Source: Cercophora sp. LCS_1 (lineage: Eukaryota > Ascomycota > Sordariomycetes > Sordariales > Lasiosphaeriaceae). Taken from it: DNA of 64,000 nt. The position numbers and the translations under genes are program-made. The stretch spans positions 124,001-188,000 of the forward strand of contig JAPZLL010000033.1 in assembly GCA_036250225.1 (NCBI GenBank), in the 5' to 3' direction. Positions 33,301-44,823 of this stretch are shown in pieces. The notes below the pieces were generated by a model. That model saw only the letters and a program-made list of their open reading frames with translations, ran no database searches and was not told the origin of the DNA. The first letter of the stretch is position 1. Each line of letters opens with the position of its first letter.

Positions 33301-35436
33301 ATATCGGCAAGGACCCCAGCAAGGCGATCATCAGGCATGATCCCTGGAGCGAGGCTAGATTCACAGAGCTCCCAATCCGGGGGTGACCCGTCCCCTTGAG
33401 CGCATGCAAGCCAGTTGGACGCAAGAAAACTTTGCAGTTCATCGTGCCGTCTGATCACAGATGCGGCAGTAGAAACAGGCAACAAAAGATTGAGGGCAGC
33501 TACTGCGTGCCCGCGATCCGACTGTATGGCCGAGGCAACGAGCGACAACCATATTTTCTGGGATTGCTCTTGAGGGAGCACTGAAGTCTCATCCAAGCAG
33601 CGAACCAGGAAAGGAAATGATGGAGAAGTAACAAGGAGCCGAAGCTGCTCGTTGTTTGCTGTTGGGAAAAGGGAACCGATGAACTCATCTCCGCCACACA
33701 GCTCAGGGCACTTGCTGAACGCTGCTTGAAGAACGGATGCTGCGCCGAAAGGTTTATAGTTGCGACGGGAGAGCAAATCTTGGGCGCCGTGAAGAATTTT
33801 TGATGAGGCCTTCGCGATGGCGTCCTGCAGAGCTGCATCATTGCCCGCTCCACCAGAAACACCCTTTACAATGGCTGAGGCCAAAGTAAACCATCGCTCG
33901 CCTTCCGCAGCAACCGTCTGTTGGGACTTCTGGTAGTCTTTGGAGACCTCGGGCAACGAACTGGAGAGAGTGGATGACAAGGTCTCGCCAAGTCGCGCCC
34001 ATTCTTCTGCCGCAGATTCCCTTATTGCAAGGTCTAGGTTTGACGACACGATGATCCAGGGTTTGGGTGAAGTGGCAGTCGCCGTGGGTGCTGTCCACAC
34101 GTGGGTATCAGGGGAGGGCCGAAGATACTGTCGCACTAAGGGGTAAAGATTCTCTTCCACGAACGCGACATCGGGCTTTAATGAGGCCATAAACCTGTCG
34201 AATGCGTTGAGGTACGCCTCCCATGCCTGTGGAGCGTTTGTGCGTGCCTCTTGGCGATTCGAAATACCAGCTCTCGTGGCCTTGAGGAAGCCGGCGGCCG
34301 TCTCCAGTGGAACTTCCGCCCCAGGCAGAATAGCCAAAAGTTGGTCGAGTGCCTGCCAGTAGTCCCCAGAGCCGCCTTGTGAGCCTCTCTCAACGAATAC
34401 GCGCAGGCGCTGTAAAGGATGGGTTTTGGTTCCCCAAACCTGCGGAAAGGCTTGAGTGAGCTTGGTCAAGACTCGGACGAGGTCGGTGGCCGAGCCGGAC
34501 TGGCTGCTTTTGAGGCTATCCGCAATTAGGATACGCCCAATATGGCTAAGGCGTGGTCGCAGAGCCTCGGGCTTCTGGGCTAGGAGTGTGTAGGTGAATT
34601 GGTAAAGCGCCCTCCGTACGTGCGCTTCTTCGGCAGCTGTCATGGACCACACAGCGTCTACTGCCAGGTATTCCGCCAACTGTGTTTCCATGTCCTCGAT
34701 CTTGACCCTTTTTAGGAGACCAAGAAGAAGAGACAAGCTCGCACCCATGACTCGATAATATTTGGCAACCGAGTCTTCCTTGGTACTTGAGCGTGCATCG
34801 CTAAGAGAATCCGGCGTCTCCCGCACTGCGTCGGTCGCGAACTCGAGGATCTGGGTTCTGCACTTAACCCAGAACTTATTCTGCTTTTCTTTTGTGTCGA
34901 GGAGCGACGAGAGCGCATCAGTCGCGGCTCGGGAGACGACCTTATCGCTATCGAACGTGCCGGCGAGCCAGGCCCCTACCATAAAGGGGACTCGCTTCTC
35001 CATGCGTTTCCGGGCCGATTTCAAGAGCTCAAACAGAAGGATATGGGACAGTTCGCGGACACGTCTCGAGTTGTCTATTGACGTGCGGGCATACAGTTGG
35101 GCCTGGGAGAAGAACAGTGTCAGTCAGAGCCGCTTCACCGGCGAGGAACCTGTCTTGCGGACATACCCAGGCCTCCAGCACCTGTTCCTCCAAATTGCCA
35201 TTGTATCCTTTGACATAGGCAATGATATCATCGAGCGCTTTTGCTTTGGTTATGCTGTCCTTCTTCAGCAGGTTCTTGAAAGGGACAACGATGTCCTGGG
35301 GTATCTTCGAGAGGTCCGGTGGCGGGGTGATGTACGACAGGGTAGCGGTTCGGGACGCGCCGAACGCGCCGGCCCCAGCAGAGGAACCATTGAAGCCCCC
35401 GAACGGTGAGTTACCAAGCTTCGCCGATCGGTTCAT
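30398..35436 (-). CDS. LTN1: Listerin, E3 ubiquitin ligase of ribosome quality control
   Basis: Five exons, 35436-35167, 35102-33028, 32966-31516, 31468-30711 and 30658-30398, join in phase to about 1604 residues, the usual length of fungal listerin. The N-terminus has the conserved block VVPFKNLLKKDSITKAKALD. A very long HEAT-like helical body follows, and the end carries a RING-variant domain: CAICYSIV, CNTCHHSFHRICLFKWF and SCPLCRNP. Listerin binds the 60S subunit with a stalled peptidyl-tRNA and ubiquitinates the nascent chain. The last intron (30659-30710) is GC-AG with a perfect gcaagt donor and actaac branch. In-frame sequence continues upstream of the chosen Met to a TAG near 35496 and resembles the basic start of other listerins, so a small 5' exon may be missing. 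Confidence 0.93.
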
Positions 35437-37377
35437 AGTTGGAGATTTCGCCCGTGCTGCTGCTGATGCAAGCCTGCCGACCTTGAGCTTCTACGGCCGC
35501 AAGAGCTCCTCCTGGCAACGGCGGGGCAGCTTCGCGTGGGAAAATCGAGGTCACGTGGTGCGGGGCAGTTTTCAAGACAGCGACAGCAACAGCGACAGGA
35601 GCCGTGGTCTTGGCACCAACCTGGTTTTGCGTCTGGGAGAAGGAGCAGTTTGCTTGGGCTTTCTTCAACTGAATACAAATCAATGCTTTCGCGGTTCTTT
35701 TGTTTCCTTTTTTTTATTCACTGGACGAATATCGTTTACTCTGCCGATGACTCCTGGCCGTGAGCAACCCAGGGCGGGGATATCTCCTACAGAATATAGT
35801 GTTGAGGAGTTTCGAGACCTCAATGCTATGCTCCGTGGAGACGTTAACGCCGTATCCTGAAAAGGCATTGACGCAAGAAATATTTGAAGACGCTATGAGG
35901 TGGGCACGGTATATACACATCTACCCAGTTCTAGAGGGGTAGATTGTAGGTTTTGCGGGCTTCCGAACAGAAAGCACAAGGTTCTGTATACCGAATTCTA
36001 TGACAAGATGTGCAGCAAGTGGGGACTTGCTGTCTCGGTCTGACGCAAAAACCGACCCGAGGTCCACCAAACATGGGCAGCGAGCGTGGTGATACGCCGA
36101 TGTCACCATCAACAAATTTTTGCAAGCACAATACAACGACAATTATCACAATCTCATCACATAGGTAATACGGGGCCTTGAAGATGAGTTGTGTTGGCAT
36201 CGATCGTGAGGAGCATAGCAACCAGAGAACGTAGCGGGAAAGCACTCGGCCGAAAACAGAAGGACCCTGCGGTTGCTGTCAGGGTTCGCTCCCCATGACG
36301 TAGGGAGCGGGGCCTTGCAGATGATCGGCAAAGCCACCCCCATCTTCAGGAGAGACACCCCGACAATTGCCAAGTTTGCGACGGGGAGCCGGATACTCTT
36401 GCGCGTTGAGTTGCCTTGAACTCGGATTCTTCAGAATGGAGCTGGCGTTGACAAGTTCCCAAGATCTCTCTCTAACTTCCCCAAGAAACGCAAAGCGCGT
36501 CCCCGCGCTTTAGTGTAGGCTTCATTAGTGCCAGAAAGCCCTGAGCACTGGGCGCAAACGGACACAAAATACCAGACCCGTCCAAGCCGTCCTCCACCGC
36601 CCTCCGATCTATACCACGATAACCTGTGTGCTTAGTCCAAGCACGGAAGATCGTTATTGACATACCAGTATCTGCCAGGTCAAATTCCAGCGAGTATTAC
36701 AGCGTTGCCCACCCGACGCGACGCCAGCGGCATCGCTCCCTGTCCTTGTCGGCATCGCTTGAACCCCGCATGAGGGGCGTCGGACGTCAGTGGCTGCAGA
36801 CGCATCACAAAGTGCCGAACTCCCGTCGATGTTCAGGCTATCTGAACAGCTGGACCCCGACTCCCCATTCTCGTGAACTACTCCAGGCTCCTTCGACTTG
36901 GTGGGTCAGGGGTAACCTTCGCAACCGACATTTCCTCTTTTCGTGCCAGCGGCCCGTGTCGTTTGCAAAGTGTTCTTCTACCATCCGCATCTTCCCCCAT
37001 CCCGTCCTCTATCGCAGTGCGGTTGCACTGCGGTTGGGCTTGGCGATATCGATCGGTCCTCGCGCTTCTGCCCCTCTTCGATGACATCAACGCCGGCCGT
37101 TGAGCATTTGCTTTGTCATGTAAGTTCCGACCGCTCCCGATAGAGTTCGCTCCGCCCCGACGAGGAGCCTAGACATTCTACTAAAGCCCAGCTCTTTGTC
37201 CCATCTGCCGCGGCAATGTTCGGGTTCCTGGGGAACTGTTGGCAATCCTAGCTCTGTGCTGGATTCCTCGTCATTCCGCAATCCGCGACCCCAGACTTTG
37301 CTAACTGGGAATGAAGAGCAGCAGGTAGCCGCGACTCGGCCTCCAGAGCCGAAATCTTTAGCCAGCCTCTTTTCGCC
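35437..37377. other. Intergenic region, no gene seen
   Basis: About 1.9 kb between divergently transcribed listerin and the repeat protein gene. It could contain a first exon of listerin (35500-35690). The many short frames overlap on both strands and carry no domain. Confidence 0.4.
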
Positions 37378-40296
37378 ATGTTAGCATCTTCCTCTCAGCT
37401 CGCCAGCGCCCGGTGCGCCAATCCCCCATCCCTTGCGGCTCTTCGAGCGGGTGCTCTTGCGCTCCACCATGGTCGCCAACAGGCCCGGGGCTTCCGCTTC
37501 GGTCGCCTGTGGGCCACGTACTGGGCAGAAGGCGAATCGCACAGGGACGATATCTACCGCCGGCCCCGTTGTTTCCGCTACAAATACACCAAGAGCCTCG
37601 ACTCCACGATAGAGGCCGGGAAGGAGTCGCCTAGTGAGACCAGGAAGTCTCTGGCAGGGCACCATCTGCACGGCTATTGGGGCATCCATAACGCCCATTC
37701 TCACGCAAGGTTTGAGAAGGAGTATCCTTTATCGCAGCTCCCTGACAACCCAGAGGGTGTTCGGCCGGGCCGGAACATTGAGGATGTAGAGCGGGCGCCA
37801 CTGGAGGATCTCTTGTTCGGAAGGAGCATTGATACTTGGCAGTCAAGCTACACCAAGATTAGGAATCAACGGTGGTTAACCAGTGCGAAAACGAAGCGCG
37901 CCAACTCGAGCGCCGCATCACAACCTGGTGCCGACGCCGGATCCAGCGTTGAACCACAGTACACTATCGATCCCATAACGAACCGCAAAGTGCCACAAGT
38001 CGACCCAAGTACGAACCGCGCAGCCCCCGGGGACGGCCTCGATACTCCCCACAACGCCTTCTCGACATACAAGCCGCAATTCTCGTCGCTCGTGGCGCCC
38101 AGCTTGGAGCCCGACCATGTCAGAAGCTTCGCCAAGGGGACAGCCGGGCGTGTTGACGCCGGGGGCAGTGACGCTTCCAAGGGTCATCCGGTCTTTGACG
38201 CCGCTGCTCTTCCAAGGCAGCCAATTTTGGAGAGCGAGCAGTATGTTGCTGAAGTGAATGAAACGCCAGTCTCGGACCTTCTTGGAACCCTCAACGCTCG
38301 GCACCATGATGTTTCGTGGCATCGAGGTGATGGGATCGTTCCCCCGTCACGAGCACCAGAGCCTGTTTGTGTGAGCAATAATGCATCCACATATCCCGAT
38401 TTGGAGAAGTATCGCACAGTCGAAGACCCGGAGCCACTATTTCCTACCGGCGAAAGTGCAGAACAGCAGTACGTGGAGAAAGAGTACGACGCTGTGAGGT
38501 ATCGGAAGCCCGACGGAAAGACCGCGAGCGATGAGGCGAAACCTGAATACGACGACTTGGCCAAGTACGGCGCTTTCAGAGCCCACGAGCCGGATGGGAT
38601 GTACAAGCAGGGCCTTCAACAAAGTGTTGATCCACAGGAGCTCAAACAATATCAGCCCTACCGAAGCCACGAGCCGGATGGAAAATACGCAGCTGCTTAC
38701 AAGAACGCGGAGATTGAGGCATCGGAGCTTGAACAATACAGCAAACCGTATCTTAGCCACGAGCCAGACGGCACGTATGCACAGGGCGGAGAGATCAAGG
38801 CAGAAGACGGCGAGTTGCCCCGTTACCAAGCCTTCCGAAGTCATGAACCCGATGGAAAATACGCCCACGGTGCCTCCGCTCCCATGCACAGTGCGGAAGA
38901 GCTCGGGTCGTACACACCAGTTCGTAGTCACGAGCCAGATGGAAAGTACGCCGAGCGCACATCGCCAGAACCGACGCCAGGAGATCTAGGACAGTACACG
39001 TCGTTCCGAAGCCACGAGCCGGATGGGAAATATGCGGCTGAAGCCGAGGCCAGCATCGAACCCTCCGATTCGGCAAACCACGAAGCTTTTGGATACGAAG
39101 AGTCCGAGACGGGGCAGGTGCCCGCCGATGAGCCGGTCTACGACCCTGGCGAGCTCGGCAAATACGATGCCGCGCGATACAACGAGCCCGATGGGGAGCC
39201 TTCCACCGACGCTGGCCTGGAAGTCTATGACGACGCAGAGCTTGAGAAGTATCGGGCCATCAAGTTGGATGACACAAGTGGCCATCAGCAGCCGAACAGA
39301 TCACACTTTCGACAGATGCTCGAGCAATGCATGTCGGAAGCCGCCGCGGAATCGGACGCTGTGGATGCAGACACCAAGATGTCTCTCCGGAAGTCGAAGG
39401 AGTTGTTTGGTGATGGATCTCGCCACGGCAACACTGGCTTGACGGGCAAATACACGCGAGACTTCCCTGAAGAGTTCACCAGATCGTGGAGTGCTGAGAA
39501 TTCCGACTCCAAGTCATCTCTGGCTCCGTCCGATATGGACCATCTCCAGGCTCATGAGCAAGTTGCTCAGCCAACGGCGACATCGACAGGGGCATTGCAG
39601 CCTGCCCTGGAGAGACAGCTATCGTCCGAGAAGTTGGACACCTCTCTGAGGGAAGCCAGTGAAACTGCTGGGACCAACTCGCCGACGCCCGTCGTCTACA
39701 AGGTTCTTGTCTACGACCCGGTCATGCAGTGCATCGACACTGCCGAGACAACCTCGGTCGTTCCCGATACCGCGACGCCGCTGACCCCGGCCGAAGTCCT
39801 CCTTCGTATTTCCAACCCCTCCAGGTTCCTCCCACACTTTGCTCCCCTCGCAAAGCTTGGCTTCGAGATTGTGTCTGGCGCCGGGGATGTCCTTGTTTTC
39901 CGAAAGGTGAGAGACGCTACCCCGGAGGTCGCAGCACAAACCACGGTCACGGAGACCACGACGGACTCGGTTTTATCTTCCCGGCCGGCGGTAAATCCGA
40001 TCGATATGACTGGCGGCTCGCGCTACACTATTGCGGCGGAACGATTCGCCAGCCCGACTGGCTTTGTCAACTATGATCTGCCCCAGCCCCGGTTCCACTC
40101 CAGGATTGATGTGCGACGGGAGGAGGCTGTTTTTAGCGGGCCCAAGAGTGAGACGGGAGAGAAGAAGAAGGCAAGCATCACAAAACGAGTGGCCATTGGC
40201 GCCCTGTGGGCTGGTGGCTTGACGTACTCGGCTGGTGTCCTGGCCGAATATTTTCAGACTGGAGGACAAGATGGAAAGGGCCCCAAGCGGCTCTAG
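37378..40296 (+). CDS. Large repeat protein, probably mitochondrial
   Basis: 972 residues in one exon. The N-terminus is rich in Ala, Arg and Ser (MLASSSQLASARC, HHGRQQARGFRFGRLWATYW), a likely mitochondrial targeting sequence. Residues about 340-630 contain eight to ten copies of a unit with core ELxxYxxFRSHEPDGKYA, separated by short acidic linkers. The C-terminus has a conserved block near YKVLVYDPV and NPSRFLPHF, then a predicted transmembrane helix (GALWAGGLTYSAGVLAEYF) and a short basic tail. I recognise this layout from uncharacterised fungal proteins often named serine-threonine rich; no function is known. The tail-anchored helix plus presequence suggests a protein held in a mitochondrial membrane. 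Confidence 0.85.
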   Translation: MLASSSQLASARCANPPSLAALRAGALALHHGRQQARGFRFGRLWATYWAEGESHRDDIYRRPRCFRYKYTKSLDSTIEAGKESPSETRKSLAGHHLHGYWGIHNAHSHARFEKEYPLSQLPDNPEGVRPGRNIEDVERAPLEDLLFGRSIDTWQSSYTKIRNQRWLTSAKTKRANSSAASQPGADAGSSVEPQYTIDPITNRKVPQVDPSTNRAAPGDGLDTPHNAFSTYKPQFSSLVAPSLEPDHVRSFAKGTAGRVDAGGSDASKGHPVFDAAALPRQPILESEQYVAEVNETPVSDLLGTLNARHHDVSWHRGDGIVPPSRAPEPVCVSNNASTYPDLEKYRTVEDPEPLFPTGESAEQQYVEKEYDAVRYRKPDGKTASDEAKPEYDDLAKYGAFRAHEPDGMYKQGLQQSVDPQELKQYQPYRSHEPDGKYAAAYKNAEIEASELEQYSKPYLSHEPDGTYAQGGEIKAEDGELPRYQAFRSHEPDGKYAHGASAPMHSAEELGSYTPVRSHEPDGKYAERTSPEPTPGDLGQYTSFRSHEPDGKYAAEAEASIEPSDSANHEAFGYEESETGQVPADEPVYDPGELGKYDAARYNEPDGEPSTDAGLEVYDDAELEKYRAIKLDDTSGHQQPNRSHFRQMLEQCMSEAAAESDAVDADTKMSLRKSKELFGDGSRHGNTGLTGKYTRDFPEEFTRSWSAENSDSKSSLAPSDMDHLQAHEQVAQPTATSTGALQPALERQLSSEKLDTSLREASETAGTNSPTPVVYKVLVYDPVMQCIDTAETTSVVPDTATPLTPAEVLLRISNPSRFLPHFAPLAKLGFEIVSGAGDVLVFRKVRDATPEVAAQTTVTETTTDSVLSSRPAVNPIDMTGGSRYTIAAERFASPTGFVNYDLPQPRFHSRIDVRREEAVFSGPKSETGEKKKASITKRVAIGALWAGGLTYSAGVLAEYFQTGGQDGKGPKRL
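38391..39273 (+). repeat. Coding tandem repeat, HEPDGKYA units
   Basis: Units begin near 38391, 38487, 38550, 38638, 38728, 38811, 38899, 38983, 39148 and 39238. The six central units keep S/A-HEPDG almost unchanged, while the first two and last two are degenerate. DNA spacing is about 84-90 bp in the centre, which suggests growth by unequal exchange. Confidence 0.85.
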
Positions 40297-40744
40297 ATAT
40301 GTCTTTTCGTGGTGGTGACGGGTCCCCTTTGTGTTCATGTGTCATCTTCACCGGGCGGCGCTGGGGTTTGTTCGGAGCATTGGTCAGGGCTTCAACAGGC
40401 TGGCATACAGAACACCTGAAGGACAATATTTGGAGGGGACCACATCTGCATCTGTGTTATTTACCGGGAGGCAATCTTCTCTCTGTCTGTCGACTACCTA
40501 GGTAACCCAACTCATCTCAATCTGAGTGGTTGCGTTCTTGGTGATAGCAAGCTCGTCTTGAAGCTTTCCCGTCTAATCTCCCCAGCCCATTGATTGACCG
40601 GGGCGATCCAAATGCCCTTCTCCCAAACGACAGTAAGAATAGAATTTTGTGTTGTTGTTGGTCATAATTCGTCATAGTAATACACGATTGTCTCGTCTCG
40701 TCTCGTCTCGTCTCATCTCAATCGGCGTCATGCCATGTCTTAGT
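40297..40744. other. Convergent intergenic region with a small microsatellite
   Basis: Lies between the 3' ends of the plus-strand repeat protein and the minus-strand small protein. It holds a six-unit TCTCR pentanucleotide repeat at 40691-40720 and nothing else recognised. Confidence 0.5.
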
Positions 40745-41038
40745 TTAGCCCTGCTCGGTAAACCCGCCAGAGCTGCCTCTACGTCCTCCGTCGGCGCTCG
40801 TCTGCATCGGCCTCTGCATCTCGTGCCTGTATTCCTGCGCATCCCAGCTTTGTCGCCGGTTCAGGCATGGCTTCCAGGTCTCTGTGGTGCTCATGGCGCG
40901 CTTGGCTGCTTCGGCGCTGTGGCTTGTTGTTGGGCTCACGGACGCCGTCAGGTCTTTGGTCAGCCCGGACGTGTCAATTGGCGCTGGGGATTTGGTGCGC
41001 GCCGTCGAGTCGGCGGGGAGTTTTAGTGGTTGTGCCAT
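40745..41038 (-). CDS. Small conserved hydrophilic protein
   Basis: 97 residues, starting MAQPLKLPADSTARTKSPAP and ending GGRRGSSGGFTEQG. It has no signal peptide or membrane segment. The central ETWKPCLNRRQSWDAQEY motif and the short length look like a small protein conserved in many filamentous ascomycetes, but I know no function for it. Codon usage is strong and the start context is good, so I consider it a real gene rather than a chance frame. Confidence 0.6.
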   Translation of the reverse strand: MAQPLKLPADSTARTKSPAPIDTSGLTKDLTASVSPTTSHSAEAAKRAMSTTETWKPCLNRRQSWDAQEYRHEMQRPMQTSADGGRRGSSGGFTEQG

Positions 41039-41522
41039 TGCGATAGTTGCGTGTTTTGGATGTTAAGGTATGTACAAAGTAAAATGGACGGCGAGGGAGA
41101 GGTGTGTGGTTGGATATATACTTTTGGTGGGAATGGAAATTGCGTGATGGTATCACGAATGTGGCGGGGTCGGGTTAAAAAAAAAAAAGGCAGGTCGAGA
41201 TCTCGGCTTGGTTCCCTTTGGCTACCTACGTGATGGGCGGAGCGGTTAATTCTCGTGGAATCTACACAGTACGTCGATCGACTGGTGTCGACCTCATTGT
41301 GCAGGCTGGACTTGCCACTGTCGGAGTGGTTAGCGGGGTCGCAGCTTCCCCAGTTGCCGGATCGCTCGGTGTTCGGGCGCTGATGGGCCCATTGGTGGGG
41401 CACTATCGCTTTATCGCGAGGGAAGACGGGGGGAGCAGCTTCCGATGCTGTTTTGCGGCGGCTTCTCACACCACCCACCACCCGCTTCCGACGTCATACC
41501 CCACAACCATTTTGAAGGATGT
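41039..41522. other. Intergenic region, no gene seen
   Basis: Promoter side of the small protein and 3' flank of the single-pass membrane protein. An A-run lies at 41178-41189. Open frames on both strands are mutual shadows. Confidence 0.35.
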
Positions 41523-42941
41523 TCAGATCACGCCCCAGGTGTTTGGCGGGTTTTCTGGTGGTTTCCAGTACGACCATATTCTCGTTTCGGTTCCCCATTG
41601 CGCATTTCTCGGGCTCGACACGTTCGCAGGGCTCAATGGGCTCGGCATTGGCGGGGACGACGCGTCTCGCGTCACATCTCCTTTCGGCGGAGATAGCCTA
41701 TTCTGCAAGGCTGTGAGCGGCCGCCTCGGGCTCTTGGGCGGTATTGGCGGGACTTTGGGCGGTACAGGAGGTCTATAATCGCCATCATCGCCGCGGTCGC
41801 TTCCTTCCTGCGATGACTCTTTCACTGTTGTGAGACGATGCGCCGCGAGCGATATGTCGCCGCTCAAGAAGGAGAGCGTTCGGGGCCGCTTAGGCCGTTG
41901 CGGGACCCCGGACCACCGTTTTGGCTTTTGGCTGACGCCCCAACCGTCGAGCTCCGCCGGGTTGTCGGTGCTCCCCCGCGCCGGTCCGTATTCGAGTTCC
42001 GGAGGCAGGGGATTTGTCAGGTTGGAGAGGTCGGCGCCTGCGATTTCGTCGTCCTCCATCACTTTCCCCTTTCCATGTGGGTCTCGTTTGTCTTGGAGGG
42101 GGATCAGCCACTCCATGATTCTTGCGGGGGTTCCGGTCAGTTTGCCGAACTTGTGTCGCCGGATTGTGATGAGGCTCATGATTCCGAGGATGACGGAGAT
42201 CAGAATGACGAGGACCACGACGAGGAAGATGGTGGCGTTTCGGTCGAGTGGCCAGCCGCTGTTGTTGTCGGGGATCGAGATCGATGTCGATGCCGACTCG
42301 ATGTTCGCTGTGTCCGATGTTGATGGGATGGGCAGCGGTGAGATCTCTGGGTCTCCAGTCACGAGAGGTATGTCCCCGCTGTTGGACGTGCTCGCTGATG
42401 ACGGGGCCGGGATAGGGGCGTTGTTGTTTGTGGCTACGGCTTGCCTCCGAAGTCCAGGAGTCAGGGGGTGGGTTTCGAGGATCTCGAGGTCGGACTCAAC
42501 CCATCGAATCTGGATCGCGGGCCCAACTGTTATCGCCGCACCCGGGGCTGTTATCGCCTGTGTCCATCCCCAGACACCACCTCGAAAGTCCGTTATGTCG
42601 GTTGTGCATATCATCCCCGACGGCACACAGTACGCGACCATCTCACCCGGTCTTAGAGACGGGAATCCTTCGTCTGTCCTGGTCTTCTGAAGCCCACAAC
42701 CCGGCCCGACGGCGAAACCACTCGGGCATATTGCTGGCGAGTAGTATTGGAATCCCCCTCCCTCGAGATTGCGCGACCAGGCTGGTGGGTTACAGTTTTC
42801 CGGGCCTCTCCTTGGGAACATCGGTAGCTGCGACGGTGCTCTGCTACCGGTGAGGAGCCAAGTTGTTGGGCATGGCGGGGTGAAGATGGTGGTGAGGGCT
42901 GCCAGCGGCGTCGTCCCTCCGTGGAGAGCTGTGGTCGTCAT
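41523..42941 (-). CDS. Single-pass membrane protein with proline-rich cytoplasmic tail
   Basis: 472 residues. The start (MTTTALHGGTTPLAALTTIF, then CPTTW) and the cysteine pattern in the first 140 residues (NCNPPAW, ICPSGFAVGPGC, MICTTDI) are those of a large group of fungal surface proteins with an extracellular cysteine domain. A Ser/Thr/Pro-rich stretch follows, then one membrane helix (NATIFLVVVLVILISVILGI) with a basic stop-transfer sequence RRHKFG. The cytoplasmic tail is rich in proline (PPVPPKVPPIPPKSPRRP), which could bind SH3-type domains. There is no clear cleavable signal peptide. Role in wall sensing or surface recognition is only a guess. Confidence 0.75.
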   Translation of the reverse strand: MTTTALHGGTTPLAALTTIFTPPCPTTWLLTGSRAPSQLPMFPRRGPENCNPPAWSRNLEGGGFQYYSPAICPSGFAVGPGCGLQKTRTDEGFPSLRPGEMVAYCVPSGMICTTDITDFRGGVWGWTQAITAPGAAITVGPAIQIRWVESDLEILETHPLTPGLRRQAVATNNNAPIPAPSSASTSNSGDIPLVTGDPEISPLPIPSTSDTANIESASTSISIPDNNSGWPLDRNATIFLVVVLVILISVILGIMSLITIRRHKFGKLTGTPARIMEWLIPLQDKRDPHGKGKVMEDDEIAGADLSNLTNPLPPELEYGPARGSTDNPAELDGWGVSQKPKRWSGVPQRPKRPRTLSFLSGDISLAAHRLTTVKESSQEGSDRGDDGDYRPPVPPKVPPIPPKSPRRPLTALQNRLSPPKGDVTRDASSPPMPSPLSPANVSSPRNAQWGTETRIWSYWKPPENPPNTWGVI

Positions 42942-44823
42942 GGTTCCTAGCGCCCCTCCTGGACGCGATGGGTGCGTCGAGCAACATGCTATGTTCTATC
43001 GCATTGCCGTGGGGTGTTTGCGAGCAACAGGACGTCTGCTGAAAGTTTGGACGAGAAGCCTCTCCGGGCCGGGACCGCAACGCCACCCTCGCTGGACTTA
43101 TAAGATAGAAACAAGGGCACAACACACACCAACCTGACTTACCCGATCTCGCAGCTATGCCGATGCATGCGGAGGAGCCTGCCCCCAGCGCCGCGGGACA
43201 AGGCAGATCTGGTGGGAGATCCCTGGTCCGCATTGCTGTGATGGCCAGGATCCATCGCGGAGATCAAACCGCCAAACGTCCGGACCAAAGCTTGGATCGG
43301 TTGGCAACAGCGCCAATTCACTCGTGAAGGGAGCGGCCGCGGCACACGTGTCTCATAGGCGCGACGGTTCCCGGGTTGGCTTCAGCTGCCCCTATCTTTG
43401 ACTGCAGCACGGGAGACCCCGCCATGCCAACCAGGCAACCCAATTCCGAGCTCTGCCCAAGGTCCCGCGATGAGACGCTCACCCAACATTGCGCCAATGA
43501 CGAAAGGTTCCCAACGCAGCTCAGACCTCCAAGCTGCTATCGTCAAGCACCGACGCTTCCCATGAGACACCAAGTGCAGCTTGGTCGGTTTTGCGATCAC
43601 GGCCACTCTGCCTTGCGCCAACTGCGGGCGCTTCCTAACAATTTCTGCGAGCTGTCTCCTCATCGAATCGTTTTGTGTTTGCGTGCTGGCGCGATTGAGC
43701 TCACCCCGCATTCGGCTTACAGCTCTCTCGGCCAGCACTCTGCGACCCCGGCCAAAGGAACACCACCACGCCTCGTTAGGCTGCCGCCTGGGAACCATCT
43801 CGTGGTCTGTGCCACGAGTTGGGTTTCATGTGCGGATCGAAGCTGCACGACCCCCGCCCATCGCGGCCGCCAACCTCAATCAGGATGTTGACACTGCTTG
43901 GGCTCAAGCGGCTCTGCGCTTGGCTGCAAGTAAGCATACCATGGATGCTCCCGGCTGGTTACACCTGCACAGGGCTGTGTTCGCTGAAGATAAGCTCAAT
44001 GAAGACTTTGATCCTATCACAGGTCGCGATCCCCTTTTTTCGCCAAGTTGACGCAGCCCGGTCGCTGACCTGTGGGTGATGGGTCAGGGGATTTGCAGCC
44101 TGGCCTTTCTCACGGCCACTGCCTTAGCGATGATGATCCTGTTGCGGTTCAATTGGCTCTTTGGGATGCAAGCTTGGTGACGCTCCTCGATCTGCGCGCT
44201 TCGACCGACTGTCATGCCGCCTGCGATGATCTGCCAAGACGTTGACAGGTCGTTGTCCTGCTGTCATGTTCTCCGCGTTGGTTGGGCACGATGTCCAAGC
44301 ACACACATTTTGAGGCCTTTTGCGGACTAAGTGCAACGACAATATTGCAACGGCATTGAAAGCTCGCCTCTCTAATCCATTGATGCACACACCTTGATCA
44401 CTTTAACGATGAAACAGGCAAGTGCAGCAGATCGACGTCTTTCTTTTCGACAAGCTATCATGAAGCCCTACCAAGTACCGTAATGTTCCGTGGTTTCTCT
44501 GCGGCAATGCCAGTCTTGGTGGCGGGGTGGGCGGAAATTTAAGGGAGTTTCAAGGCCATAATTCTGCTGCCTGTCTCGTCTTTGGCAGAGGCTCAGGTGT
44601 GTTTCGTCGCAGGCGTTGGTCAGCGCAAACACCCACGAATCCCCATTGGGTTCAACACAACCAAACTCTCGTCCCTTTTCGTTTATCTATTTGGCTGAGG
44701 CTATGAGCACACAAACTATTTCTCTCCCCTCCCAATCGGATCGTTTCTTTGCATCCCATCATCAACAAAGCCCATTCCCGAATCCCGTTTTGTCAGTATG
44801 TCTCGGATCCCCGACTCCTCCAA
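42942..44823. other. Intergenic region, no gene supported
   Basis: About 1.9 kb. Frames at 43376-43891 (+) and 43382-43798 (-) are shadows of each other and neither has a known domain. A gtaagt-like site near 43137 on the minus strand could be the donor of a 5' untranslated intron of the membrane protein gene. Otherwise nothing was seen. Confidence 0.4.

Noticed and set aside
40691..40720. TCTCR repeat as a regulatory or CRISPR-like array
   Set aside because: Six adjoining 5-bp units without spacers are a plain microsatellite.
43376..43891. Overlapping 171- and 138-residue frames on opposite strands
   Set aside because: Neither shows a domain, signal peptide or credible splice partners.
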